A stretch of DNA of 64,000 nucleotides from Dysgonomonas sp. PF1-14 (GTDB taxonomy: Bacteria; Bacteroidota; Bacteroidia; Bacteroidales; Dysgonomonadaceae). Under the pieces are notes generated by a model. That model had not been told where the DNA came from. It saw nothing but the letters and a program-made list of their open reading frames with translations, and did no database searches. Positions 13,915 through 23,585 of this stretch are shown piece by piece. The position numbers and the translations under genes were made by a program. How positions within the stretch are numbered: position 1 is the first letter of the stretch; the number at the start of each line of letters is the position of its first letter. The stretch covers positions 1 through 64,000 of the forward strand of contig NZ_JARXWN010000016.1 of NCBI RefSeq assembly GCF_029892965.1, in the 5' to 3' direction.

Positions 13915-13937
13915 TACTAATCCATTAAATCGCCGGC

Positions 13938-16900
13938 ATGTTTCAGAGAGTTTTTTGCATTCTCACCTGTTTATATTTGTCCTTATCTGCATTCGGGCAA
14001 AAATTTAGTTACCAAAGTTTTAGCAATATAACTCTGGATGCTGAAGCTTCAAACATCAACTGTTTTGCACAGGATAAGCAGGGATTGATATGGATAGGAT
14101 CTAACAAAGGCTTGTTCAGTTATGATGGTTTTTCGTCACAACAACATACTACCGAAGCCACTATTACACAGATATACTGTATTGTAATGATAGACGATGA
14201 GCACCTCTGCTTCGGCAGCGATAAGGGGGTCTTCTTCTACAATTACAAAACAGACCAATATGAGGTGCAAGACATTGTATTCCCCACTGATGTAAGAACA
14301 ATGGTGATTATGGACAATATCCTGTGGATAGGTTCACTCAATGGGCTGTACAGATATCACCTGAACAGCAGAAAATTGGAAAACGTCAGTTTGAAAGATA
14401 ATCCCGGACTACCTCACGAAACAATATATTCGATAATCAGATCAGAAGACAATATTTATATAGGGACTTACAACGGACTTTGCAGATATACCCCCACCTC
14501 CGGAAAGTTTGAAAAAGTAGCCCTGCCATACGATTCTAAACGAAGCAACCAGTTTGTAAATTACCTGTTGGAAGATAAGAGCCACAAATGCATCTGGATA
14601 GGGACCGAAGGTAACCTATTCAAATATGCGCCTGCTACAAACAAGGTGGAGACGTTGAACCTATTCTTCAACAATTCAGTAAAATCACTGTCAATAGACC
14701 ATGAAGAGAATCTGCTAGTAGGAACAGATAACGGACTTTATATATTCAACGAAACAACAAACAGCATACAACATGTAGTACATGACTCACGCAATGACAA
14801 ATCGCTGGCAAATAACATTATCTGGAGTATATTCACCGACAAAGAGCAGAATATCTGGCTGGGAACTGACTACAATATTTCACTATTGCGATTTAATAAA
14901 GCATTCCAGTTTATTCCCATATCGCAAATAACAGGGATAGGGGACGGGAACCGTTTTCATTCCATATTTAAGGATTCGCGCAATAACTTCTGGCTGGGAG
15001 GAACAAACGGGCTGATATTCTCGACATCACTCTCCAACCCCGAATCGTCTATATGGTACAGGATGGGAGATTCGCGGTATCCAATTCCACATAACCGAAT
15101 CAGACATATCTATGAAGATAAAGATCGGAATCTGTGGATTGCCACAGATGGCAGTATAAGCCGTTATGACTATAATCGTAAACAATTTGTACATTATGCT
15201 ATCGTAGACAGTACTCATACATATAATTCAAACTGGGCATACCATATCTTTGAAGATAAAAGCGGCCGTTTATGGATCGCAACCTGTCTGGGAGGAATAT
15301 TTGCAGTAGACAAACAAAAACTGATGCAATCGCAAGGCAGCTATATCGCCGAACGGAATTACACAATGAAAGACGGGCTCAGCGGTATGTTTATAAACCA
15401 GATAATACCCGACAAAGAAGGTAATGTGTGGGTTCTCCTCTATCAGAACGGCATTAACAAGATAGATACAAAGCAAAATAAGATTTTCAAAATCCCTGCA
15501 AATCATGGCACAAAGGATGAAAACCCTAATTATATTCTTTGCGACAGCGATGGCTTCATCTGGGTAGGGCTCAGAGGCGGACTGGTTCGCATCGATCCGA
15601 AAAATGACGAATCAAAACGAATCAAATTCAACGAATTCGACAATGGAGAAATCCTTGCTATGGTAGAAGAGATACAGCACATCTGGTTGTCTACCACAGA
15701 TGGCGTATGGGCTGTAGACAAGCAAAACCATCATGCTCAAAGGCTCAACATTACCAATAAGGCTTTTACAGCAGGCTTTTTTGACAAATCATCCGGGAAT
15801 ATTTATCTGGGAGCGAGTGACGAACTGGGCGTACTCTCCTCTTCATCACTCAAAGAAGCAAATATGGAGCAGCCTATTATACTTACCTCTCTGTTTATAA
15901 ATGAAGAACTTTACAGACCGGGCTCTAATACAGGCAATATAAGCATCCGCTATGCAGACAATATAGAACTGAATTACAGACAAAACAATCTTATTTTTGA
16001 ATTCTCTGATCTTACTTATTCACAGGAGGATAACAATAAATTTGTGTATAAACTCAACAACTGGGATAAAGAGTGGAATGTACTGAAGCAAAACACAAAC
16101 CGTATCTCATATTCCAATCTCGAATATGGCAAGTATCAGCTACAAATCAGCAAACTAGACTCATCAGGAAAACCATCTGACATTGTACTTGTTTTCGCGA
16201 TAAATATTACACCTCCTTGGTACCTTACCGTCTGGGCTAAGATCATATACGCATTTTTGTTTCTAGGTATAATCTTATGGGTAGTCAATTTTTTCAGAGT
16301 CAGGAATAATCTGCGAATAGAACGCATCGAAAAGGAAAAAACAGTGGAACTCTCCAACCTGAAGATGGATTTCTTCACAAACGTATCGCACGAGTTTAAA
16401 ACCCCGCTAAGCCTCATTATAGCCCCTGTAAGTAAACTGCTGCTGGAAACAAAAGACAACTATAAAAAGAAGCAGTTGGAACTGGTACAGCAAAACGCGC
16501 TGAAACTAAATTCACTGATACGGCAGATTATAGACTTCAACAGGTCGGATAATGTAAACTCGGGACTGATCTTATCAAGAGTTGAGTTTGTAGAATTTGC
16601 ACGCAGCCTGTTCTCCATCTACGAAGAAGGATATAAGGATAAGAGGCTTACATTTTCTTTTACCTCAAATAAAGATAAAATATATACTGATATAGATGTA
16701 CTGAAAATAGAAGCCGTACTGAACAATCTCATTGCTAATGCCTGCAAATATACCGAGCAGGGCAATATAAGCCTGGAACTCGACTATAACGAAGACGGAA
16801 AGAATCTAACAATACAGGTAGCCGACACCGGTATGGGCATTCCCGAAAATGAAATACCATACGTATTCGAACGGTTCTACAAATCGTCGAAGACAGCTAA

Positions 16901-17834
16901 GGACAAAGATGGAACAGGAATTGGACTATACCTAGTGAAAACCTATACAGAGCAGCACCAAGGAGAAATAGAAATAAGATCGGAGGAAAACAAGGGTACA
17001 ACTATTACAATAACCTTACCCATTATAGAAAATATAGACATAAGTGATACAGCCATCTCTGCAATACAAAACGAAAATCTGCCAAGAATTCTGATTGTAG
17101 AAGACAACTCAGAAATAGCAGACTTCATCTATCATATACTTGCCAATAGATACCAATGTGAAATATGCCATAATGGAAAACAGGGTTTGGATATGTGCTT
17201 ACAGACAATTCCCGATCTGGTGATCTCGGATATTATGATGCCTGTAATGGACGGACTGGAAATGACACGAAAGATACGCAGCAATGTACCTACATCTACC
17301 ATTCCGGTTATCCTGCTTACAGCAAAGGACGATAAAGAAACAGAGCTAAAGAGCATAGACCTGAATGTGGACGTATTCATCTCGAAACCGTTCGATCCGG
17401 GAATACTCCTGTCGCGTGTGGAGCAGCTTTTGACAAAAAAACAACAAATAGAGAATAAGATAAGATTGGAAACACTGTCGGCACCAAAACCGATAGAAGC
17501 TACTTCGCCAGATGAGAAATTCCTGTCACAGATCAATGATATTATAGAAGATAAAGTCGCCGATCCCGACCTTAATGTAAATTCTCTCAGTACTATTTCG
17601 GGTATCGGATCGAAGCAGATTTACAGAAAGATCAAGCAACTTACAGGAATGTCTCCTGTAGAATATATCCGTTCGGTAAGAATGAAAAAGGCAGCGATGC
17701 TACTCACTCAAAATAAATTTACCGTCTCGGAAATTATGTATATGGTCGGATTTTCCAATCCGTCCTATTTCTCGAAATGCTTCCAGAACGAATTTGGTAA
17801 AACGCCGCGCCAATTCATCGAAACCAAGGAATAA
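13938..17834 (+). CDS. Hybrid two-component system sensor/regulator (HTCS)
   Basis: Single-chain sensor, kinase and transcription factor controlling the adjacent galactan locus. Signal peptide (1-21), periplasmic beta-propeller of two-component-regulator repeats (about 25-690, recurring WIGS/WLGT and GLYRY-type blades), Y_Y_Y domain (about 700-765), one transmembrane helix (about 772-793), HisKA with phospho-acceptor H818 in VSHEFKTPL, HATPase with ADTGMGIP and GTGIGLYL, receiver domain with D1098 in SDIMMP, and a C-terminal AraC HTH (about 1195-1298, ending TPRQFIETKE). In B. thetaiotaomicron related HTCS proteins bind the oligosaccharide breakdown product directly. Length and order are complete. 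It is followed by the GH147-like gene after 147 bases. Confidence 0.96.
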   Translation: MFQRVFCILTCLYLSLSAFGQKFSYQSFSNITLDAEASNINCFAQDKQGLIWIGSNKGLFSYDGFSSQQHTTEATITQIYCIVMIDDEHLCFGSDKGVFFYNYKTDQYEVQDIVFPTDVRTMVIMDNILWIGSLNGLYRYHLNSRKLENVSLKDNPGLPHETIYSIIRSEDNIYIGTYNGLCRYTPTSGKFEKVALPYDSKRSNQFVNYLLEDKSHKCIWIGTEGNLFKYAPATNKVETLNLFFNNSVKSLSIDHEENLLVGTDNGLYIFNETTNSIQHVVHDSRNDKSLANNIIWSIFTDKEQNIWLGTDYNISLLRFNKAFQFIPISQITGIGDGNRFHSIFKDSRNNFWLGGTNGLIFSTSLSNPESSIWYRMGDSRYPIPHNRIRHIYEDKDRNLWIATDGSISRYDYNRKQFVHYAIVDSTHTYNSNWAYHIFEDKSGRLWIATCLGGIFAVDKQKLMQSQGSYIAERNYTMKDGLSGMFINQIIPDKEGNVWVLLYQNGINKIDTKQNKIFKIPANHGTKDENPNYILCDSDGFIWVGLRGGLVRIDPKNDESKRIKFNEFDNGEILAMVEEIQHIWLSTTDGVWAVDKQNHHAQRLNITNKAFTAGFFDKSSGNIYLGASDELGVLSSSSLKEANMEQPIILTSLFINEELYRPGSNTGNISIRYADNIELNYRQNNLIFEFSDLTYSQEDNNKFVYKLNNWDKEWNVLKQNTNRISYSNLEYGKYQLQISKLDSSGKPSDIVLVFAINITPPWYLTVWAKIIYAFLFLGIILWVVNFFRVRNNLRIERIEKEKTVELSNLKMDFFTNVSHEFKTPLSLIIAPVSKLLLETKDNYKKKQLELVQQNALKLNSLIRQIIDFNRSDNVNSGLILSRVEFVEFARSLFSIYEEGYKDKRLTFSFTSNKDKIYTDIDVLKIEAVLNNLIANACKYTEQGNISLELDYNEDGKNLTIQVADTGMGIPENEIPYVFERFYKSSKTAKDKDGTGIGLYLVKTYTEQHQGEIEIRSEENKGTTITITLPIIENIDISDTAISAIQNENLPRILIVEDNSEIADFIYHILANRYQCEICHNGKQGLDMCLQTIPDLVISDIMMPVMDGLEMTRKIRSNVPTSTIPVILLTAKDDKETELKSIDLNVDVFISKPFDPGILLSRVEQLLTKKQQIENKIRLETLSAPKPIEATSPDEKFLSQINDIIEDKVADPDLNVNSLSTISGIGSKQIYRKIKQLTGMSPVEYIRSVRMKKAAMLLTQNKFTVSEIMYMVGFSNPSYFSKCFQNEFGKTPRQFIETKE

Positions 17835-17946
17835 AACACTGGTAATAAACACTTAACAAACACAACATTCACTTGTTAAACTTTCTCCTTGTCCATTTTG
17901 TATCCATATATGTCCAATCTGTAAACCCTATCGGATAAAGCCCATT

Positions 17947-17980
17947 GTACATTTGCATTAACCCGAATAACCAAATGTAC
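17947..17980 (+). promoter_or_regulatory. -7 box inside a 9-bp inverted repeat before GH147-like gene
   Basis: GTACATTTG and CAAATGTAC are perfect 9-base arms separated by 16 bases, ending one base before the start codon. The left arm contains TACATTTG, a TAnnTTTG promoter box. The arrangement could be an operator overlapping the promoter or a 5'-end hairpin covering the ribosome-binding region. Confidence 0.5.
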
Positions 17981-17981
17981 C

Positions 17982-20531
17982 ATGAAGATCATTATTGCAA
18001 TAGCCTGTTTATTGTTCAGCCTATCAGCTTTTACTCAGGACAAACAAAAAACTTCCGAAATATACATAGACAAGAAAGGTGTTATGCGCTGGGACGACAA
18101 CAACCGCGAAGCCTCTTTCTACGGAGTAAATTATACTGTACCGTTTGCACATGCCTATCGCGCCTTGGGTTATCTGAATAAAGACCGCAAAGAAGCGATA
18201 GACAAAGACGTATATCATTTTTCGCGTCTGGGCTTCAATGCATACCGCATACACATCTGGGATGTGGAGATTTCGGACGGGAAAGGACAAATGATAAAAA
18301 ATGATCACCTTGATCTGCTGGATTATCTGATCGCCAAACTACGAGAACGCAACATACGTGTACTGATAACTACTATGACCAACTTTGGAAACGGCTATCC
18401 TGAAAGGAATCAGAACAACGGTGCTTTCTCATATCTATACGATAAATGCAAGATACACAGCGATGCAAATGCTATTGCTGCACAAAAGAATTATGTAAGC
18501 CAGTTAGTCACACATGTCAATCCTTACACGAAATTATCATATAAAGATGATCCGTTTGTGATAGGATTCGAGATCAACAATGAGCCTTGCCATTCCGATA
18601 CTCCTACACAAACGGAGAGCTATATTAACACTATGCTGGATGCCATAAAAAAAGCGGGAAACAAGAAACCTGTGTTTTACAATGTGAGCCACAATATGGA
18701 TCATGTGCAGGCATACTTCAACACAGCCATACAGGGCACTACTTACCAATGGTACCCGATAGGGCTTGTAGCTGGGCATACCCGCAAAGGTAACTTCCTG
18801 CCGTTTGTAGACAGTTACAATATTCCGTTTGCCAATGCAAAAGGATTTGAAAATAAAGCTAAGGCAATTTACGAATACGATCCTGCCGACATTACATATT
18901 CATATATGTATCCGGCTATGACACGCACTTTCCGTTCTCAGGGCTTCCAGTGGATCACCCAGTTTGCCTATGATCCTATAGATATGGCTTGGGCAAATAC
19001 CGAATATCAAACACACTTTCTCAATCTGGCTTATACTCCTGCAAAAGCGGTTAGTATGGCTATTGCAGCAGAGGTAGCCTATACAGTTCCGCTCAACAGG
19101 AAATACGAAAAGTACCCGAACGATACTATCTTCGACAATTTCCATGTCAGCTACAATACTGACCTGAGTGAACTTAACAGCCCCGATAAGTTTTTCTATT
19201 CGAACAATACTACATCAGACCCAAGCGATATAAACAGTCTGGAAAAAATCATAGGGCATGGCAGTTCACCTATTGTAAAATATGAAGGTACAGGCGCTTA
19301 TTTTCTCGACCAGCTCGAGAGCGGAGTCTGGAGACTGGAAGTAATGCCGGACGCAATACAGATAAACGATCCTTTTGCCAAACCATCGCTAAAAAAAGAA
19401 GTCGTTACCATCGCTTGGAATACATGGAATATGGAGATCAGCATACCCGGTCTGGGTGAGAATTTCACTGTCACAGCTATCAATAAGGGGAATGTTCATA
19501 ATGAAACATCTTCGGGAAAAAGCATTTCCGTAAGGCCGGGTGTCTATCTCCTCACAAAGAGTGATTATACGCCTACTAAAGACTGGCAAGCCAAAACCGC
19601 ATGGGGCAACATCACACTCGGTGAGTTTGTAGCCCCCGAAGCCCATGCCAAAACATTTTCGGTGGTTCACAGTCCGGCAGTAGCTATCGAAGAAGGTAAG
19701 CCATTGCAGATAGAAGCACAAATAGTAGGGGCAGAAATGCCCGACTCGGTTATCATCTATACCGATAAAGTATCTTTCTGGAATGACAAGAATACATACT
19801 ATAAAATGAACAGGACGCATAGTTATACTTATCGTGTAACAATCCCTGCCGAAGATATAAAAGAAGGTAAGCTGAAATACAATATCATTGTTTGCAGTAA
19901 TGATAAGAATTATACATTTCCGTCAGGTATGGCAGGCAATCCGCTCGATTGGGATTATACACAAGCCGTTTATTGGGAAAGCCATGCTACCAATGCTGCA
20001 AGCCCTGTAAGTCTGTTTACCGTAACAGATGCATACAGCGATCTGGAAACGTACATCATGCCCGAATGGAGTCGTACAGACAGAAAAGTCATAAACAACA
20101 ACCCTGCCGAAAGCCCGACATTACGAATCACATTCGAGTCTGATGCTCCTTCTCCGCGTTTTTTCCTGCGGAAGTATGTCAAAGATGTTATTGCGGGGCG
20201 TATGTCCCGGCTGGCACAAGGCAAAGAAATATGTCTGCACATCAAGAATGCACCCGAAAAACTATCGATAGGCTTCATTACCGGTAAAGGGTTTACATAT
20301 ACTGCTATCGTAAACAGTAAACAGGGAATTCAGAGAATTCCACTATCGGCTCTGCGGCAAACACATACAGCACTACTTCCACACCCTTATCCCGTATTTC
20401 TAGATAAATACTTCGAACCTGATACACAGATCCCTTTCAGCAAAGCGGATATAGAAAGTCTCGAAATATCCTTCGATGGAGAGAAAGGGAAGAAAGCAGA
20501 GATAGAAATCGGCAATATCTGGATAGAATAA
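17982..20531 (+). CDS. GH147-like clan GH-A beta-galactosidase
   Basis: Exported (signal 1-19) 849-residue TIM-barrel glycosidase. Acid/base is E201 in FEINNEPC; E298 in IYEYDPAD is the best nucleophile candidate. Early barrel motifs FYGVNYTVPF and AYRIHIWDVE fit clan GH-A. C-terminal parts (about 500-849) are beta-rich accessory domains, the last resembling a galactose-binding fold. General annotation tools would probably call it a cellulase-like GH5 protein; length, motifs and its place in a galactan locus with GH53 and GH2 suggest GH147, whose founding Bacteroides member is a beta-1,4-galactosidase. The family call is from memory of the family, not a search. First gene of the plus-strand operon. 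Confidence 0.72.
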   Translation: MKIIIAIACLLFSLSAFTQDKQKTSEIYIDKKGVMRWDDNNREASFYGVNYTVPFAHAYRALGYLNKDRKEAIDKDVYHFSRLGFNAYRIHIWDVEISDGKGQMIKNDHLDLLDYLIAKLRERNIRVLITTMTNFGNGYPERNQNNGAFSYLYDKCKIHSDANAIAAQKNYVSQLVTHVNPYTKLSYKDDPFVIGFEINNEPCHSDTPTQTESYINTMLDAIKKAGNKKPVFYNVSHNMDHVQAYFNTAIQGTTYQWYPIGLVAGHTRKGNFLPFVDSYNIPFANAKGFENKAKAIYEYDPADITYSYMYPAMTRTFRSQGFQWITQFAYDPIDMAWANTEYQTHFLNLAYTPAKAVSMAIAAEVAYTVPLNRKYEKYPNDTIFDNFHVSYNTDLSELNSPDKFFYSNNTTSDPSDINSLEKIIGHGSSPIVKYEGTGAYFLDQLESGVWRLEVMPDAIQINDPFAKPSLKKEVVTIAWNTWNMEISIPGLGENFTVTAINKGNVHNETSSGKSISVRPGVYLLTKSDYTPTKDWQAKTAWGNITLGEFVAPEAHAKTFSVVHSPAVAIEEGKPLQIEAQIVGAEMPDSVIIYTDKVSFWNDKNTYYKMNRTHSYTYRVTIPAEDIKEGKLKYNIIVCSNDKNYTFPSGMAGNPLDWDYTQAVYWESHATNAASPVSLFTVTDAYSDLETYIMPEWSRTDRKVINNNPAESPTLRITFESDAPSPRFFLRKYVKDVIAGRMSRLAQGKEICLHIKNAPEKLSIGFITGKGFTYTAIVNSKQGIQRIPLSALRQTHTALLPHPYPVFLDKYFEPDTQIPFSKADIESLEISFDGEKGKKAEIEIGNIWIE

Positions 20532-20576
20532 CACTATAAAAATAACACTTCACTAATCTAATACAGTTGATACAGT

Positions 20577-23552
20577 ATGAATTATAAAAACTCAAAACCC
20601 CACTATTTGGCAGTATTTCTGCTGCTATGCATGCTACTACTGGGAACATCATTTTCTGCTTTCGCCCAACAAAAGGAAGGAAGAGAAATTACAGGAACAG
20701 TTATAGATGAAATGAAAGAACCGCTTATCGGTGTCACCATCATGGTCAGCGGAACTTCTACAGGTACAACCACAGATATGGACGGGAACTACAGCCTGAC
20801 AATCCCTATGGGAACAACAGAACTGCAATTTTCGTATGTAGGCTATGAAATGCAGAGAATCTCCATTCCTACAGAAAATGTATTGAACGTACAAATGAAA
20901 CCCGATGCCCTGTCGCTGAAAGACGTTGTGGTGATCGGTTACGGTACACAGCGCAAAAGTGATCTGACAGGTTCGGTAAGCAGTGTCAGCAGTAAGGACT
21001 TCAATACCGGACTTATCAGTTCTCCCGAACAGTTGATCAATGGTAAAGTATCGGGAGTACAGATCATGTCGAACAGCGGATCACCAACCTCCGGAAGCAC
21101 AATACGTATTCGTGGAGGAGCTTCGCTCAACGCCAGTAACGACCCGCTTATCGTCCTCGATGGCGTACCTCTGGAAATGGGTGGCATCAGCGGCAACTCA
21201 GGCAACTTCCTTGCTCTTATCAATCCGAGCGACATCGAGAGCATGACCATACTGAAAGATGCTTCCTCTACCGCTATCTACGGTTCGCGTGCATCAAACG
21301 GAGTCCTTATCATTACTACCAAGAAAGGAAGTAGCGACCGAATGAAAGTAACTTTTACTACCACCAATTCAGTACAAACCCGTACCAAGCTGACAGATAT
21401 GCTTTCGCGTGACGAGTTTATCAATGTAGTCAACAGTCAAGGCTCAGATGCGCAAAAAGCGTTGCTTGGTAACAGCGCTACGAATTGGAATGATGAGGTT
21501 TTCCAGAGTGCTTTCGGTACTGACAATAACCTCAGTGTATCCGGACATCTGGCAAAGAACTTCCCTGTTCGTGTGTCTTTAGGTTATTATAACCAAGACG
21601 GTCTATTAATGACCGATAATGCAGAACGTATCACAGGGAGCATTTCTTTGTCTCCCAATTTCTTCAACGATCACCTGAAACTGAACTTCAATGTAAAAGC
21701 CTCCCGCAACAACAACCGTTTTGCCAATTCAAGTGCCATATGGAATGCCGCTACATGGAACCCTACTCTCCCCATCTATTCGGACAACGATACATTTGGA
21801 GGCTACACAGAAGCTCTTGACAATGCAGGACAGTTAGTAACCGGAGGTACAATAAATCCGCTGGGAGCACTCAAACAATATAAATCCACCAGCCGCGTAT
21901 CACGCTTAGTAGGTAACTTTGATGTGGACTATAAAATGCACTTTCTGCCCGAACTTAAGTTCCATGCTACGTTGGGTTACGATTACGCCAAAGGGCAGGG
22001 AGAGATATATGTCCCTGCCGAAGCTGCCCAGTATGAAACATCTCAGGGACGAGACTACGGATATGGCCCGCAGAAAAGCTCGAACCGCCTGTTGACTACT
22101 TACTTCAATTACAATAAATATGTCGATTCTTGGAAAAGTAGTCTCGATGCCACTGTAGGATATGACTATCAGCATTGGAAGAGTACTTCGCCCCAATATA
22201 GCGAACTTAACACTTTGGGTGAGGCACAGAGTACTACTGCCGCTTCCGATCAGCGCCATGTCCTGCTTTCTTATTATGCCCGTCTGAATTATGCTTTTGA
22301 TTCACGCTACATGTTGACGGCTACCATTCGTCGCGATGGCACTTCGCGTTTTGGCAAAGACAATCGTTGGGGAACATTTCCATCCGTAGCACTGGCATGG
22401 AGATTGTCTGAAGAGGCTTTCCTCAAGGATAATAAGGTATTGAGCAATCTCAAATTAAGAGCAAGTTATGGTGTTACAGGACAACAAGAAGGAATAGGCA
22501 ATTACAACTATCTTCCGGTATATACATACAGTCAGGATGGAGCGCAGGCCCAATTCGGCGACCAATGGTACTACACATACCGCCCCGAAGCTTATGTAGC
22601 AGACCTGAAATGGGAAACAACTTCTTCATGGAACTTCGGTTTTGATTTTGGGTTCCTAAAAGAACGCCTTACAGGTAGCTTCGATTTATATACACGAAAA
22701 ACCAAAGATCTACTGGCCACCGTTGCATCACCTGCCGGTACCAACTTCGACAAGAATATCCTGACCAATGTGGGTAATGTAGACAGCAAAGGTATCGAAT
22801 TTACCCTGAATGCCATTCCCATTCAAGGCAAAGACTGGAACTGGGATATCAGTTTTAATATGACCTGGCAGAAGATGAAAGTCAAAAATCTCTCTCTGAT
22901 AGAAGGCGGTGCTACCACCAATATATCTGCTGGTGCTTGGATCGACGGACAAAATGTACAGGTATTGAGCGAAGGTTACGAACCCTATATGTTTTACGTT
23001 TACAAGCAGCTTTACGATACCGAAACCGGTAAACCTATCGAAGGAGCATATGCCGACCTGAACAATGACGGCGAAATAAACTCCGGTGACCTCTACCGTT
23101 ACAAGTCACCCGCGCCCGACTTTATCTTTGGATTCAGTACTTCGTTGAACTATAAGAAATGGACACTAAGCACAAGTCTGCGCGCCAATGTAGGCAATTA
23201 TGTGTATAACGGTATGGCTATGAACACCGGAGCAAGAGGAACAATGAGCTACAATTCATACCAATTGAACAACCTGCATAGAAGCTATCTAGAGACAGGT
23301 TTCCAGAGCCGACAGCACCTGTCCGATTATTATATAGAGAATGGTTCTTTCCTCAAGATGGACAACCTGTCGCTGTCCTACAACTTTGGTCGTGTCTGTC
23401 GTTGGTTTAGCCTGAATGCCAGTGTCCTGATGCAAAACGTATTCTGTATTACCAAGTATTCGGGTGTCGACCCTGAAATACCGAGTGGAATGGACGCTTC
23501 TTTCTATCCCCGTCCACGTACTTACTCACTCAACCTGGGATTTGAATTCTAA
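20577..23552 (+). CDS. SusC-family TonB-dependent importer, galactan locus
   Basis: Outer-membrane transporter of 991 residues for galacto-oligosaccharides. Signal peptide ends near residue 30 (FSAFAQQ), followed by a carboxypeptidase-regulatory-like domain (EITGTVIDEMKEPLIG), SusC plug start VVVIGYGTQRKSDLTGS, plug motifs IRIRGGASLNASNDPLIVLD and TAIYGSRASNGVLIITTKK, and a barrel ending SLNLGFEF. It lies 45 bases after the GH147-like gene and 33 before susD, so it is in the same operon. The closest characterised arrangement is the B. thetaiotaomicron BT4667-BT4673 galactan locus. Confidence 0.96.
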   Translation: MNYKNSKPHYLAVFLLLCMLLLGTSFSAFAQQKEGREITGTVIDEMKEPLIGVTIMVSGTSTGTTTDMDGNYSLTIPMGTTELQFSYVGYEMQRISIPTENVLNVQMKPDALSLKDVVVIGYGTQRKSDLTGSVSSVSSKDFNTGLISSPEQLINGKVSGVQIMSNSGSPTSGSTIRIRGGASLNASNDPLIVLDGVPLEMGGISGNSGNFLALINPSDIESMTILKDASSTAIYGSRASNGVLIITTKKGSSDRMKVTFTTTNSVQTRTKLTDMLSRDEFINVVNSQGSDAQKALLGNSATNWNDEVFQSAFGTDNNLSVSGHLAKNFPVRVSLGYYNQDGLLMTDNAERITGSISLSPNFFNDHLKLNFNVKASRNNNRFANSSAIWNAATWNPTLPIYSDNDTFGGYTEALDNAGQLVTGGTINPLGALKQYKSTSRVSRLVGNFDVDYKMHFLPELKFHATLGYDYAKGQGEIYVPAEAAQYETSQGRDYGYGPQKSSNRLLTTYFNYNKYVDSWKSSLDATVGYDYQHWKSTSPQYSELNTLGEAQSTTAASDQRHVLLSYYARLNYAFDSRYMLTATIRRDGTSRFGKDNRWGTFPSVALAWRLSEEAFLKDNKVLSNLKLRASYGVTGQQEGIGNYNYLPVYTYSQDGAQAQFGDQWYYTYRPEAYVADLKWETTSSWNFGFDFGFLKERLTGSFDLYTRKTKDLLATVASPAGTNFDKNILTNVGNVDSKGIEFTLNAIPIQGKDWNWDISFNMTWQKMKVKNLSLIEGGATTNISAGAWIDGQNVQVLSEGYEPYMFYVYKQLYDTETGKPIEGAYADLNNDGEINSGDLYRYKSPAPDFIFGFSTSLNYKKWTLSTSLRANVGNYVYNGMAMNTGARGTMSYNSYQLNNLHRSYLETGFQSRQHLSDYYIENGSFLKMDNLSLSYNFGRVCRWFSLNASVLMQNVFCITKYSGVDPEIPSGMDASFYPRPRTYSLNLGFEF

Positions 23553-23585
23553 TCTTTATCATTAAAAAAACAAGACATATATCAT

